Assembly: GCA_900551115.1 (NCBI GenBank)
Contig: URUY01000003.1
Span: 62,001-126,000, forward strand
DNA length: 64,000 nt
Source of the DNA: an uncultured Lachnospiraceae bacterium
Lineage (GTDB): Bacteria; Bacillota; Clostridia; Lachnospirales; Lachnospiraceae
Reading direction: 5' to 3'
Of the stretch, positions 1 to 7,971 are shown piece after piece. Each line of letters opens with the position of its first letter. Position 1 is the first letter of the stretch. The notes below the pieces were generated by a model that was given only the letters and a program-made list of their open reading frames with translations, searched no databases and was not told where the DNA came from. Made by a program: the position numbers and the translations under genes.

Positions 1-629
1 TGCAGAAAATCACCCTGAATGTGGGGAAGGTGCTTATCCAGAGCTTTGTAAATCCTTTGGGAGTATCGGCGGTTGCTGCCTTTAATGCAGTAAACCGGGT
101 GGATGATTTTGTATTTCAGCCGGAGCAGAGCATTGCCTCGGCTATGACAACCTTTGTTGCCCAGAACAGAGGGGCAGGAGAGAAAGAACGAATCAGAAAA
201 TGCCTGTGGTGCGGGCTTTTGATGGAACTTTTATACTGGGTGCTTATCGGTGCGGCGGTATTTTTTTCGGCAGAGGGTATCATGGGGCTGTTTACGGCAA
301 AGAAGGGCGGCAGTATGGCTGCCATCGGAACCGCTTATTTGCGGTATATGTCCTTTTTCTATGTGATGCCCGGCATCACCAACTGGCTGCAGGGCTATGT
401 CAGAGGCTTCGGCAAAATGAATGTATGTCTGACGGCAACCTTTGTACAGATGGTGGGCAGGGTAGGCGCCGGCGCATTTCTGATTCCGGCATATGGGATT
501 GTGGGTGTGGCATTTTCCTGTTTGGCGGGCTGGGTGTTAATGCTGTTGTTTGAGATACCGTATTGTGTCAAGAAAAAATACTTGACACCTTCTTCCTTTT
601 ATAGTACACTGTCTAAGTGCCGTGAGTGA
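1..629 (+). CDS. MATE family efflux transporter, C-terminal part (runs off the left edge)
   Basis: The reading frame is open from base 3 to the TGA at 627-629, so only about 208 C-terminal residues are visible. They contain several hydrophobic membrane segments and a MATE-like stretch (FNAVNRVDDFVFQPEQSI, then VAQNRGAGEKERI). MATE proteins export drugs or metabolites by cation antiport across the cytoplasmic membrane; the substrate cannot be told here. The upstream half is outside the window. A strong promoter for the next operon sits inside the 3' end of this gene. Confidence 0.85.
   Translation, partial: QKITLNVGKVLIQSFVNPLGVSAVAAFNAVNRVDDFVFQPEQSIASAMTTFVAQNRGAGEKERIRKCLWCGLLMELLYWVLIGAAVFFSAEGIMGLFTAKKGGSMAAIGTAYLRYMSFFYVMPGITNWLQGYVRGFGKMNVCLTATFVQMVGRVGAGAFLIPAYGIVGVAFSCLAGWVLMLLFEIPYCVKKKYLTPSSFYSTLSKCRE
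582..610 (+). promoter_or_regulatory. Sigma-A type promoter for the ylxM-ffh operon
   Basis: TTGACA (582-587), a 17-base spacer and TACACT (605-610). It lies within the last codons of the MATE gene. Transcription would begin near 617, which supports the ylxM start at 658 rather than the GTG at 622. Confidence 0.6.
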
Positions 630-657
630 AATCCCTGTGGAAAGGCATTTTTTGAAG

Positions 658-1017
658 ATGGAAAAGATTTTTGAACAAGGTATTTTATATGATTTTTATG
701 GTGAGCTGCTGACAGCGCATCAGCAAAAGATATATGAGGATGCGGTTTACAATGATATGTCCCTTGGCGAGATTGCAGAGGAAGCCGGTATCAGCAGACA
801 GGGCGTTCACGATTTGATTAAGCGCTGCGACAGGATACTAAGTGACTATGAAGAAAAGCTTCATTTGGTGGAACGGTTCACAGAGGCAAAGAAAACGGTT
901 GGCGATATATTAAAGCTTACGGATGAAGTATTACAGGAAAAAGGCCTGGAAAAGCAGACAGAAGACAGACTGCTTGCAGTAAAGGAATTGAGCGGCAGGC
1001 TGCTTGAGGAGCTGTAG
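658..1017 (+). CDS. ylxM: YlxM family DNA-binding protein (UPF0122), SRP-associated
   Basis: A 119-residue protein with a sigma-70 region-4-like helix-turn-helix (DMSLGEIAEEAGISRQGVHD) followed by a helical tail. The family is almost always encoded directly upstream of ffh, as here, and is thought to support the signal recognition particle pathway; its exact role is not settled. The ATG at 658 gives the usual family N-terminus (MEKIFEQGILYDFYGELL) and is preceded by GGAAAGG. A GTG at 622 in the same frame overlaps the MATE stop but has no good ribosome binding site. Confidence 0.85.
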   Translation: MEKIFEQGILYDFYGELLTAHQQKIYEDAVYNDMSLGEIAEEAGISRQGVHDLIKRCDRILSDYEEKLHLVERFTEAKKTVGDILKLTDEVLQEKGLEKQTEDRLLAVKELSGRLLEEL

Positions 1018-1046
1018 ACGGCAGGAATTTGATTTAAGGAGTGCAT

Positions 1047-2414
1047 ATGGCATTTGAAAGTTTAACGGATAAATTACAAAATGTATTTAAAAACTTAAGA
1101 AGCAAAGGCCGTTTAACTGAGGATGATGTCAGGACTGCATTAAAGGAAGTAAAGATGGCTCTTTTGGAAGCCGATGTAAACTTCCGTGTTGTAAAGCAGT
1201 TTATTAAGTCCGTGGAAGAGCGTGCGGTAGGAAGCGATGTTTTAAGCGGATTAAACCCCGGACAGATGGTCATCAAGATTGTAAATGAAGAGATGGTTGC
1301 CCTGATGGGCTCCGAGACCACGGAGATACAGATGCAGCCCGGCAAGGCCGTTACCGTTATTATGATGGCAGGTTTGCAAGGTGCAGGTAAGACCACCACC
1401 ACAGCCAAGATTGCAGGCAAGCTTAAGCTGAAAGGGAAAAAATCCCTGTTGGTTGCCTGTGACGTTTACAGGCCTGCTGCAGTAGAGCAGTTACAGGTAA
1501 ACGGTGCAAAGCAGGAGGTTGAGGTCTTTTCCATGGGTACGAACCATAAGCCTGTGGATATTGCTCTGGCAGCTTTGGAGCATGCCAGGAAAAATGGTCA
1601 CAATGTAGTGATTTTAGATACCGCAGGCCGTCTTCATATTGATGAGGATATGATGGCGGAGCTTCAGGAGATAAAGTCTAGAGTGGAAGTGCATCAGACT
1701 ATTTTGGTAGTGGATGCCATGACCGGACAGGATGCGGTCAATGTAGCAAAGGAATTTGACGAAAAAGTAGGGGTTGACGGTGTGGTACTGTCCAAGATGG
1801 ACGGTGATACCAGAGGCGGTGCGGCTCTTTCCGTTAAGGCTGTTACCGGCAAGCCTATTTTATATGTAGGTATGGGTGAAAAGCTGTCCGATTTGGAGCA
1901 GTTTTATCCTGACAGGATGGCAAGCCGTATACTGGGCATGGGTGATGTGCTGTCCCTTATTGACAAGGTACAGGCCAACATAGATATTGATGCGGACAAA
2001 GAAAAAGAAATGGCAGCCCGCATGAAAAAAGGTAAGTTTGATTTTGAAGATTACCTTGAGAGCATGAAGCAGATGAAAAAGCTGGGCGGTTTATCTGCCA
2101 TACTGGGGATGATGCCCGGTATGGGGAGCAAACTGGGTGATATTGAGTCCATGGTGGATGATAAGCAGCTTGCCCACATGGAAGCGGTTGTGCTTTCCAT
2201 GACCCCCGCAGAGCGCAGGAATCCCAAGCTTTTAAATCCTCAGCGAAAGCACCGGATTGCAAAGGGCGCCGGCGTGGATATTGCAGTGGTAAACAGATTT
2301 ATCAAGCAGTTTGAGCAAAGTCAGAAGATGATGAAGCAGTTTGGCGGAGGCGGTAAGCGTAAGGGCATGTTCGGCGGCTTCCCCGGTATGGGAAAAGGCG
2401 GTTTTCCCTTTTAA
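1047..2414 (+). CDS. ffh: Signal recognition particle protein Ffh
   Basis: A 455-residue SRP54 GTPase that binds signal sequences and 4.5S/6S RNA and targets nascent membrane proteins to FtsY. The order is an N-domain helical bundle (about 1-90), a G domain with P-loop GLQGAGKTTTTAKIAGKL near residue 103, DVYRPAA and DTAGRLHID, then a methionine-rich M domain (LGMMPGMGS) with a Gly/Lys-rich tail. AAGGAG at 1036-1041 lies 5 bases before the ATG at 1047; a GTG at 1041 is inside that site. Downstream are the ribosomal genes, a standard Bacillota order. Confidence 0.97.
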   Translation: MAFESLTDKLQNVFKNLRSKGRLTEDDVRTALKEVKMALLEADVNFRVVKQFIKSVEERAVGSDVLSGLNPGQMVIKIVNEEMVALMGSETTEIQMQPGKAVTVIMMAGLQGAGKTTTTAKIAGKLKLKGKKSLLVACDVYRPAAVEQLQVNGAKQEVEVFSMGTNHKPVDIALAALEHARKNGHNVVILDTAGRLHIDEDMMAELQEIKSRVEVHQTILVVDAMTGQDAVNVAKEFDEKVGVDGVVLSKMDGDTRGGAALSVKAVTGKPILYVGMGEKLSDLEQFYPDRMASRILGMGDVLSLIDKVQANIDIDADKEKEMAARMKKGKFDFEDYLESMKQMKKLGGLSAILGMMPGMGSKLGDIESMVDDKQLAHMEAVVLSMTPAERRNPKLLNPQRKHRIAKGAGVDIAVVNRFIKQFEQSQKMMKQFGGGGKRKGMFGGFPGMGKGGFPF

Positions 2415-2496
2415 TTAAGCAGGATATGGAATTTTCAAAAGAAAAGGCCTTATCATAAATAAACAAAATAAAAGCATTACGCGGAGGTGAAAAACA

Positions 2497-2742
2497 ATGG
2501 CAGTTAAAATCAGATTAAGAAGAATGGGACAGAAGAAGGCTCCTTTTTATAGAATCATCGTTGCAGATTCCCGTTCTCCCAGAGACGGCAGATGTATCGA
2601 AGAAATCGGTACTTATGATCCCAGCACAGAACCCAGCACATTCCAGATTAACGAAGAGCTGGCAAAGAAATGGTTAGCTAACGGCGCACAGCCCACTGAG
2701 GTTGTTGGCAAGCTTTTCAAGGCAGCCGGTATTGAAAAATAA
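2497..2742 (+). CDS. rpsP: 30S ribosomal protein S16
   Basis: An 81-residue protein starting MAVKIRLRRMGQKKAPFYRI, the classic S16 N-terminus, with IVADSRSPRDGRCIEEIGTYDP following. S16 is an early-assembly protein of the 30S body. It has a strong ribosome binding site (GGAGGTG) and sits between ffh and the KH-domain gene, in the conserved rpsP-khpA-rimM-trmD-rplS order. Confidence 0.98.
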   Translation: MAVKIRLRRMGQKKAPFYRIIVADSRSPRDGRCIEEIGTYDPSTEPSTFQINEELAKKWLANGAQPTEVVGKLFKAAGIEK

Positions 2743-2798
2743 TTTCGAGAAGATATTTCAAGAAATGGTTACCCGGTAGGCATGTCTGGAGGTGGATT

Positions 2799-3026
2799 AT
2801 GAAGGATTTAGTTGAAGTAATTGCAAAAGCACTTGTTGATAATCCGGATGAAGTTGTGGTAACAGAAAAGACAGAAGGTAAAAATGTCACTGTTGAGCTT
2901 CATGTTGCGGCAGCCGATATGGGAAAAGTTATCGGAAAGCAGGGAAGAATTGCGAAAGCAATCCGTTCCGTTGTGAAGGCGGCATCATCCAAAGACAATA
3001 AGAGAGTGGATGTGGAAATCATCTGA
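2799..3026 (+). CDS. khpA: KH domain RNA-binding protein KhpA (YlqC)
   Basis: A 75-residue single KH domain. The RNA-binding GxxG loop is seen in MGKVIGKQGRIAKAIRSVVK. In Gram-positive bacteria KhpA pairs with KhpB/Jag and affects cell elongation and small-RNA function. Its place between rpsP and rimM is conserved. A terminator-like hairpin follows within the operon and may tune expression of the downstream genes. Confidence 0.93.
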   Translation: MKDLVEVIAKALVDNPDEVVVTEKTEGKNVTVELHVAAADMGKVIGKQGRIAKAIRSVVKAASSKDNKRVDVEII

Positions 3027-3031
3027 CAAGG

Positions 3032-3063
3032 CAGGGACGTTCCTTTGAGCGTCCCTGTTTTAT
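3032..3063 (+). terminator. Hairpin with T tract between khpA and rimM
   Basis: CAGGGACG (3032-3039) pairs with CGTCCCTG (3050-3057), followed by TTTTAT. It lies inside an otherwise compact operon, so it probably acts as a partial terminator or 3'-end stabiliser. Confidence 0.65.
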
Positions 3064-3102
3064 ACGGTGCGGCAGACAGCTTTATTTATGGAGAGAGTGG
3101 AT

Positions 3103-3630
3103 ATGGAAGAAATCTTGAAGGTGGGAGTGATTACCTCCACACATGGCGTAAGGGGAGAAGTGAAGGTATTTCCCACAACGGATGATGTAAGGCGTTTTAA
3201 GCGTTTGAAGCAGGTGATACTGGATACCGGAAAGGAAAAGCTTACACTTCAAATTGAAGGGGTAAAGTTTTTCAAGAATATGGTTATTTTAAAGTTTAAG
3301 GGCATTGATAATGTAGATGATGTGCAGAAATACAGACAAAAGGATTTGTATGTAGAAAGAAAAGATGCCGTTAAGCTGTATAAGGACGAATATTTTATTG
3401 CGGATTTAATCGGAACAGAAGTGTTTGATGAAGAAGGACGGCACGTAGGAAAACTGACGGACGTTATGACCACGGGCGCCAATGATGTGTATGTGGTAGA
3501 GCTTGATGCGGATTTTTGTGAGTCCAACAGTAAGGAAGTGCTGATTCCTGCCATCAGGCAATGTATCCGCGAGGTAGACATAGAAGCTAAAAAAATGGTT
3601 GTACACATAATGGAAGGATTGCTGGACTGA
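3103..3630 (+). CDS. rimM: Ribosome maturation factor RimM
   Basis: A 175-residue 16S rRNA processing protein that binds S19 during 30S assembly. The N-terminal beta-barrel domain begins ILKVGVITSTHGVRGEVKV and the C-terminal PRC-like barrel includes ADLIGTEVFDEEG and EVLIPAI. The ATG at 3103 follows GGAGAG with 7 bases between; upstream GTG/ATG codons at 3067 and 3088 are less likely. The stop overlaps the trmD start by one base (TGATG), suggesting translational coupling. Confidence 0.95.
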   Translation: MEEILKVGVITSTHGVRGEVKVFPTTDDVRRFKRLKQVILDTGKEKLTLQIEGVKFFKNMVILKFKGIDNVDDVQKYRQKDLYVERKDAVKLYKDEYFIADLIGTEVFDEEGRHVGKLTDVMTTGANDVYVVELDADFCESNSKEVLIPAIRQCIREVDIEAKKMVVHIMEGLLD

Positions 3631-5060
3631 TGAATTTTCACGTACTGACACTGTTTCCCGATATGATTCTTTCGGGGCTGTCCCAAAGCATTATCGGAAA
3701 AGCCGCAGAAAAGGGAAGTATTTCGGTGCATGCAGTGAATATCCGGGATTTTACGGAAGATAAACATAAGAAGGTAGATGATTATCCTTATGGAGGCGGT
3801 GCGGGACTGCTGATGCAGGCACAGCCTGTTTTTGATGCCCATCAAGCGGTTTTGGACGGAATCGGAAAAGACAAAAAGGTGCGCACCATCTATCTGACCC
3901 CTCAGGGAAGGACCTTTGACCAAAGGATGGCAGAGGAGCTTTCAGAGGAAGAGGAGCTTATTTTTCTGTGCGGTCATTATGAAGGGATTGACGAAAGAGC
4001 CTTAGAAGAAGTGGTGACAGATTACGTGTCTTTAGGTGACTTTGTATTAACAGGCGGAGAGCTGCCTGCCATGGTGATGATAGATGCTGTTGCACGTCTG
4101 ATACCGGGGGTTCTGCACAACGATACCTCAGCATCGGACGAGTCCTTTTCCGGCTATCTTTTAGAGTATCCCCAATATTCCAGACCGGAGGTATGGCGGG
4201 GGAAAAAGGTGCCGGAGGTATTATTGTCCGGCGACCATAAGAAAATCAGAACATGGCGGCAGGAGATGGCAGAGGAAAGGACGCGGGAGAGGCGGCCTGA
4301 CCTGTATACTGCTTATGAAAGGCTTATGGAGTGCCGTAAGGCGCTTTTAAAGGACAAGCTGCACCATATAGGGATGCTTGCACTGATTGAAAGAGGACAG
4401 GGTGAGCTTATCTGCCATGACAATACAGGAACAATTTTAAGGGACAGAATCGGCGGCACCTATATGCTTACTGCGAAAAGCAGGGAGGCAGGGGAACGGC
4501 TTTTGGAAAAAGCGTTCGGAACGCAGGAAGGACCGGGAACGCAGGAAAAAGAAGCTATAAAGCTCTTTGTCACACATCAGGAATTTATGAATGAAGTGAT
4601 TTGTGAGCAGTTCCACATGCAGCTTATGGCTGCGGGCTGCGAGCAGTTTGTGTATACCAGAAAGGAAGAGCTTCCTAAGAAAAATGCTGATATCCGCAGG
4701 CTTACTGCAAAAAATCTGGAAGCTGTAAAAAGCAACTACACTTTATTGGAGGAAGCCGTTTTAAAAAAGAGGCTTGAGAGCGGTGCTGTTTACGGTGTTT
4801 TTCTGGAAAATGAGCTGGCAGGATTTATCGGAGAGCATGAGGAGGGCAGCATGGGACTGCTTACCGTATTCCCGCAGTTTCGCAGACAGGGGCTTGCAGA
4901 AGCACTGGAAACGTACTTGATTAACCATACCCTGAAAAAAGGCTATACACCCTTCTGTCAGATATTTGAAGGAAATACCGCTTCCTTAAAATTGCAGGAA
5001 AAGCTGGGGCTGTACCGTGCAAAAGAAAAAGTATGGTGGTTTGAAAAATACCCCGGATAA
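3630..5060 (+). CDS. trmD: tRNA (guanine-37-N1)-methyltransferase TrmD fused to a GNAT-like domain
   Basis: A 476-residue protein, about twice the usual TrmD length (about 240-250). Residues 1-235 are a full TrmD: YPYGGGAGLLMQ near 54, CGHYEGIDER near 112 and GDFVLTGGELPA near 138 form the trefoil-knot SAM site, which methylates G37 of tRNA. Residues from about 245 look like a GNAT acetyltransferase: the acetyl-CoA-binding turn FPQFRRQGLAEALETYL near 415 and a late EGNTASLKLQEKLGL motif. The frame is open throughout with no internal stop. A short 18-base-period DNA repeat lies in the linker half. Its acetylation target is unknown. Confidence 0.93.
   Translation: MNFHVLTLFPDMILSGLSQSIIGKAAEKGSISVHAVNIRDFTEDKHKKVDDYPYGGGAGLLMQAQPVFDAHQAVLDGIGKDKKVRTIYLTPQGRTFDQRMAEELSEEEELIFLCGHYEGIDERALEEVVTDYVSLGDFVLTGGELPAMVMIDAVARLIPGVLHNDTSASDESFSGYLLEYPQYSRPEVWRGKKVPEVLLSGDHKKIRTWRQEMAEERTRERRPDLYTAYERLMECRKALLKDKLHHIGMLALIERGQGELICHDNTGTILRDRIGGTYMLTAKSREAGERLLEKAFGTQEGPGTQEKEAIKLFVTHQEFMNEVICEQFHMQLMAAGCEQFVYTRKEELPKKNADIRRLTAKNLEAVKSNYTLLEEAVLKKRLESGAVYGVFLENELAGFIGEHEEGSMGLLTVFPQFRRQGLAEALETYLINHTLKKGYTPFCQIFEGNTASLKLQEKLGLYRAKEKVWWFEKYPG
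4518..4547 (+). repeat. Short direct repeat inside the TrmD-GNAT linker half
   Basis: GGAACGCAGGAA occurs at 4518-4529 and again at 4536-4547, an 18-base period that keeps frame and duplicates the peptide GTQE. Confidence 0.7.
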
Positions 5061-5118
5061 ATTAAGAAATCTGAGAAAATAATGGTTGCAATTATAACGG
5101 CAATATGATAAAGTATGA

Positions 5119-5167
5119 ATGTTGTGATAACGAGATGGTCCTCTGTTACGGATTGTATTAAGAACAT
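5119..5167 (+). promoter_or_regulatory. Probable ribosomal protein L19 leader
   Basis: The 130-base gap before rplS holds a stem-loop closed by ATGTT (5119-5123) and AACAT (5163-5167) with an inner arm around AACGAGATGGTCCTCTGTT. A structured L19 leader is known upstream of rplS in Bacillota and resembles this in position and general shape. I matched it from memory, not by covariance search. Confidence 0.5.
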
Positions 5168-5189
5168 CCATTAGAAAAGGAGCAGAAAA

Positions 5190-5537
5190 ATGAACGAAAT
5201 CATTAAAAGCATTGAAGCAGAACAGTTAAAAGAAAACGTAGACCAGTTTAACGTTGGTGATACCGTAAAGGTTTATGGTAAGATTAAGGAAGGTAACCGC
5301 GAAAGAATTCAGATTTTTGAAGGCGTTGTTATCAAGAGACAGGGCGGAAGCAATCGCGAGACTTTTACTGTAAGAAAGTCCTCTAACGGCATCGGCGTTG
5401 AGAAGACCTGGCCGTTACATTCTCCTAACGTAGAGAAGATAGAAGTAGTCAGAAGAGGTAAAGTAAGACGTGCGAAACTGAACTACTTAAGAGGCCGTGT
5501 AGGTAAGAAGGCAAAAGTAAAAGAACTTGTAAAATAA
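5190..5537 (+). CDS. rplS: 50S ribosomal protein L19
   Basis: A 115-residue protein. FNVGDTVKVYGKIKEGNRER and IQIFEGVVIKRQGG are L19 hallmarks. L19 sits at the 30S-50S interface. Start ATG 5190 follows AAAGGAGC. It closes the ribosomal operon and is followed by a strong terminator. Confidence 0.98.
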   Translation: MNEIIKSIEAEQLKENVDQFNVGDTVKVYGKIKEGNRERIQIFEGVVIKRQGGSNRETFTVRKSSNGIGVEKTWPLHSPNVEKIEVVRRGKVRRAKLNYLRGRVGKKAKVKELVK

Positions 5538-5557
5538 GCTGCATACGGCAGACAGAT

Positions 5558-5585
5558 AAAAAGACGGCGGTAAGCCGTCTTTTTT
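5558..5585 (+). terminator. Rho-independent terminator after rplS
   Basis: AAAAAGACGGC pairs with GCCGTCTTTTT around a GGTAA loop and ends in a T run. Confidence 0.9.
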
Positions 5586-5633
5586 GCGTTGATGACATAG
5601 CAGGGAAAGCTAAATAAAAGCAGCAAAAAAAGA

Positions 5634-5663
5634 TTGTCTTACGCAGCTTTAAAGTAGTATAAT
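5634..5663 (+). promoter_or_regulatory. Sigma-A type promoter for the diguanylate cyclase
   Basis: TTGTCT (5634-5639), an 18-base spacer and TATAAT (5658-5663), about 33 bases before the ATG at 5696. Confidence 0.6.
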
Positions 5664-5695
5664 AAAAAAGAATTTATGTTGAAGGGAAAAAATAT

Positions 5696-6559
5696 ATGTC
5701 TCAGGTGCAAAAGAAGGATTGGGCATCATTTTACTCACTAATGGTAAATCTGCTGCTGTTTATTGGTGTTTTCATTTTTATTGTTACCGCACTTACACTT
5801 AAAATGCCCGATTTGGCTTTTGATGACGGTCAGGTTCATATCTGGAAGGGGAATGGTCTGGTTTCCTATAACGGTCATGAGGAACAGGTTTTTGAGCTTC
5901 CGTTCAGCGCTCCGGGCAGTGCCGGTGATGTGCTGACATTTACAACGGTATTACAGCAGACGGATGATACCGGTAATACGCTTTTATTCCGCAGTCTGCA
6001 TCAGAAGGTCAAGGTATACCTTGACGGTGAGAAGGTTTTGGATTACGGCAACAGCAATCGGGTATTATACGGAAAGACGCCCGGAAGCCTCTGGCAGATA
6101 ATAACGCTGCCGCGGGATTTTGACGGCGCAGAGCTTAAGATTGAATTGGAAACGGTGTATGATACCTATGGTGTGAGTATGTCTCCCATATATATCGGAA
6201 CAAAGGATGCCCTGGCCTTTATGGTGTTTAAACAGGCATGGAGTTCTATTCTGGTGGGAGTGCCGGTCTTTCTTATCGGTATTTTCCTGATTGGAACAGG
6301 CTTTTTGCTTAGAGGAAAAAGCGCCATAAGGAAACTGGCATATCTGGGGATTTTTGCAGCGCTTTCAGGAATATGGATGTTACTGGAAGCAAGGGTGGTA
6401 CAGCTATTCAGCGGCAGACCGCTTTTGTATATGCAGCTTATTTTTATTATAGTGAGTTTTTTGCCCATAGTACTTATCAGATATTTGATGACCTATCCTG
6501 TTTTTGCTGAAAGCAGATACATAAAATGTATTTTTGGCTGGCTGTCGGTAATTTTTTGA
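5696..6559 (+). CDS. Membrane sensor part of a diguanylate cyclase (N-terminal fragment, frameshifted)
   Basis: 287 residues: an N-terminal membrane segment (about 15-35), an extracytoplasmic region of about 150 residues with a carbohydrate-binding-like beta-sandwich feel (VKVYLDGEKVLDYGNSNR), then membrane helices starting near 180. It stops at TGA 6557-6559, directly after a T6 run (6552-6557). The next frame continues the helices and ends in a GGDEF domain. One extra T in this run would join the two parts as ...SVIFLTVQFL... . So this is most likely one gene of about 557 codons with a frameshift, a sequence error or slippage. Confidence 0.75.
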   Translation: MSQVQKKDWASFYSLMVNLLLFIGVFIFIVTALTLKMPDLAFDDGQVHIWKGNGLVSYNGHEEQVFELPFSAPGSAGDVLTFTTVLQQTDDTGNTLLFRSLHQKVKVYLDGEKVLDYGNSNRVLYGKTPGSLWQIITLPRDFDGAELKIELETVYDTYGVSMSPIYIGTKDALAFMVFKQAWSSILVGVPVFLIGIFLIGTGFLLRGKSAIRKLAYLGIFAALSGIWMLLEARVVQLFSGRPLLYMQLIFIIVSFLPIVLIRYLMTYPVFAESRYIKCIFGWLSVIF

Positions 6560-7368
6560 CAGTGCAGTTTTTGCAGCTGACAGATACCAAAGACTATATT
6601 GAAACTATGTCGGGAACCCACATCATGTTTGTTCTCATTATAGCAGGCTGCCTTATGTTATATATCAAAAATAGGAAAAGCTTGAATTTGCACAGTAAAT
6701 CATTCTTTGGTGCAGTATTTGTTTTCGCTCTGTTTGGTATGGCAGATATTGTCAGGTTTTATTTACCGTCCGGTAAAAGAGACGCGCTGCGTTTTACCAG
6801 AATCGGTATGGCTCTGTTTATTCTGATATTGGGGTATTCTGCCTTAAGACAGATTTCCAGAGAGCATGGCAGGACGATTGAAGAGCAGACCTTAAAAAGA
6901 CTGGCATTTACGGATATGATGACGGGACTGCATAACAGAACCGCCTTTGAAGAACGGATGGAAAAGCTTCGTGCTTCAGAGGAAAAACCCACGATAGCCA
7001 TGGTGGATATCAACAATTTAAAGTATATTAACGATAACTTCGGACATAAGAGCGGAGATGAAGCTATCCGCCGGATTGGCAGAACCCTGGAACAGTTTTT
7101 TTCAAAGGATGCAGGGATTTACAGAATCGGCGGAGATGAGTTTTGCGTATTGTCCTTTTTGGATTTGGCTGATATGGAAAGAAGGTTTACAGAAATAGAG
7201 AAAGAGCTTTTTAAGCAGGATGAGGAAGTTCCTTATCCGCTGATGGCAGCCTTCGGTTGTGTGCAGACGGCAGAAGAGGGGATTGACAAAGCGCTGATAG
7301 AAGCTGACAGAAGGATGTACAACAATAAAAAAGCCATAAAAGGAAAACAGGATGGGAAAACGTCATAA
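6526..7368 (+). CDS. GGDEF diguanylate cyclase (C-terminal fragment of the frameshifted gene)
   Basis: 280 residues: membrane helices in the first 110, then a GGDEF domain. TDMMTGLHNRTAFEERM opens it, and the active site RIGGDEF lies near residue 206. The domain makes cyclic di-GMP from two GTP. The inhibitory RxxD site that usually precedes GGDEF is not present (FSKD instead). ATG 6526 lies inside the upstream fragment and lacks a clear ribosome binding site, so independent translation is doubtful. The end overlaps lepB by 17 bases. Confidence 0.8.
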   Translation: MYFWLAVGNFLTVQFLQLTDTKDYIETMSGTHIMFVLIIAGCLMLYIKNRKSLNLHSKSFFGAVFVFALFGMADIVRFYLPSGKRDALRFTRIGMALFILILGYSALRQISREHGRTIEEQTLKRLAFTDMMTGLHNRTAFEERMEKLRASEEKPTIAMVDINNLKYINDNFGHKSGDEAIRRIGRTLEQFFSKDAGIYRIGGDEFCVLSFLDLADMERRFTEIEKELFKQDEEVPYPLMAAFGCVQTAEEGIDKALIEADRRMYNNKKAIKGKQDGKTS

Positions 7369-7936
7369 GGGTTTGAGTTTTTATAAAAAAAGGAAAAAGA
7401 TAAGCGCAAGTCTTGTGAAAAAGATTTTTGGCTGGATATTTGGTATTTTTGTGTCAATCTTTATTGCCTTTGTGGTTGTATATGCAGTAGGCATGTCAAC
7501 CAGCATGATTGGGGTTTCTATGGAGCCCGGACTGCAGAACGGACAGAGCATACTCGTAAACCGTTATGCGTATCTGCTGGTTACGCCTAAGGCAGGGGAT
7601 GTTGTGGTTTTCTTGCCAAAAGGCAATAAAAATTCCCATTATTATGTAAAAAGGGTAGTAGCAGTGCCGGGAGATACCGTACAGATTATTGACGGCAGAC
7701 TGTATGTGAACGGTGAGCAGGCGGCAGAAGAGGAATTTGATAAAATGGCAGATGCCGGAATTGCAGAAAATCCGCTGACGCTTGGTGCAGATGAATATTT
7801 TGTGCTGGGGGATAACAGAAACAATTCCGAAGACAGCCGCTTTGCGAATATCGGACCTGTAAAGGGGAAGGATATAGTGGGACAGGCATGGTTCCACATG
7901 GGAAGCGAAACAGAAGGCATGGGCTTTGTAAAGTAA
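7352..7936 (+). CDS. lepB: Signal peptidase I (first copy)
   Basis: A 194-residue membrane serine protease that removes signal peptides from exported proteins. There is a basic N-terminus, one membrane helix (about 24-50), catalytic Ser56 in GVSMEPGL, the general base Lys100 in YYVKRVVAVPGD, and the box E motif GDNRNNSEDSR. It overlaps the diguanylate cyclase by 17 bases and precedes rbgA. A second signal peptidase gene follows rbgA. Confidence 0.95.
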   Translation: MGKRHKGLSFYKKRKKISASLVKKIFGWIFGIFVSIFIAFVVVYAVGMSTSMIGVSMEPGLQNGQSILVNRYAYLLVTPKAGDVVVFLPKGNKNSHYYVKRVVAVPGDTVQIIDGRLYVNGEQAAEEEFDKMADAGIAENPLTLGADEYFVLGDNRNNSEDSRFANIGPVKGKDIVGQAWFHMGSETEGMGFVK

Positions 7937-7971
7937 ATGGTGCTTTATAAAACAGGAAGGGTGCATATTCT

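Noticed and set aside
3630..5060. TrmD-GNAT fusion as an artefact of a lost stop codon
   Set aside because: The frame is open for more than 200 residues with conserved-looking GNAT motifs, so it is not a short read-through.
6526..6559. Classic -1 ribosomal frameshift site in the diguanylate cyclase
   Set aside because: The sequence around T6 does not form the X XXY YYZ heptamer and no downstream pseudoknot was seen; simple slippage or an error is more likely.
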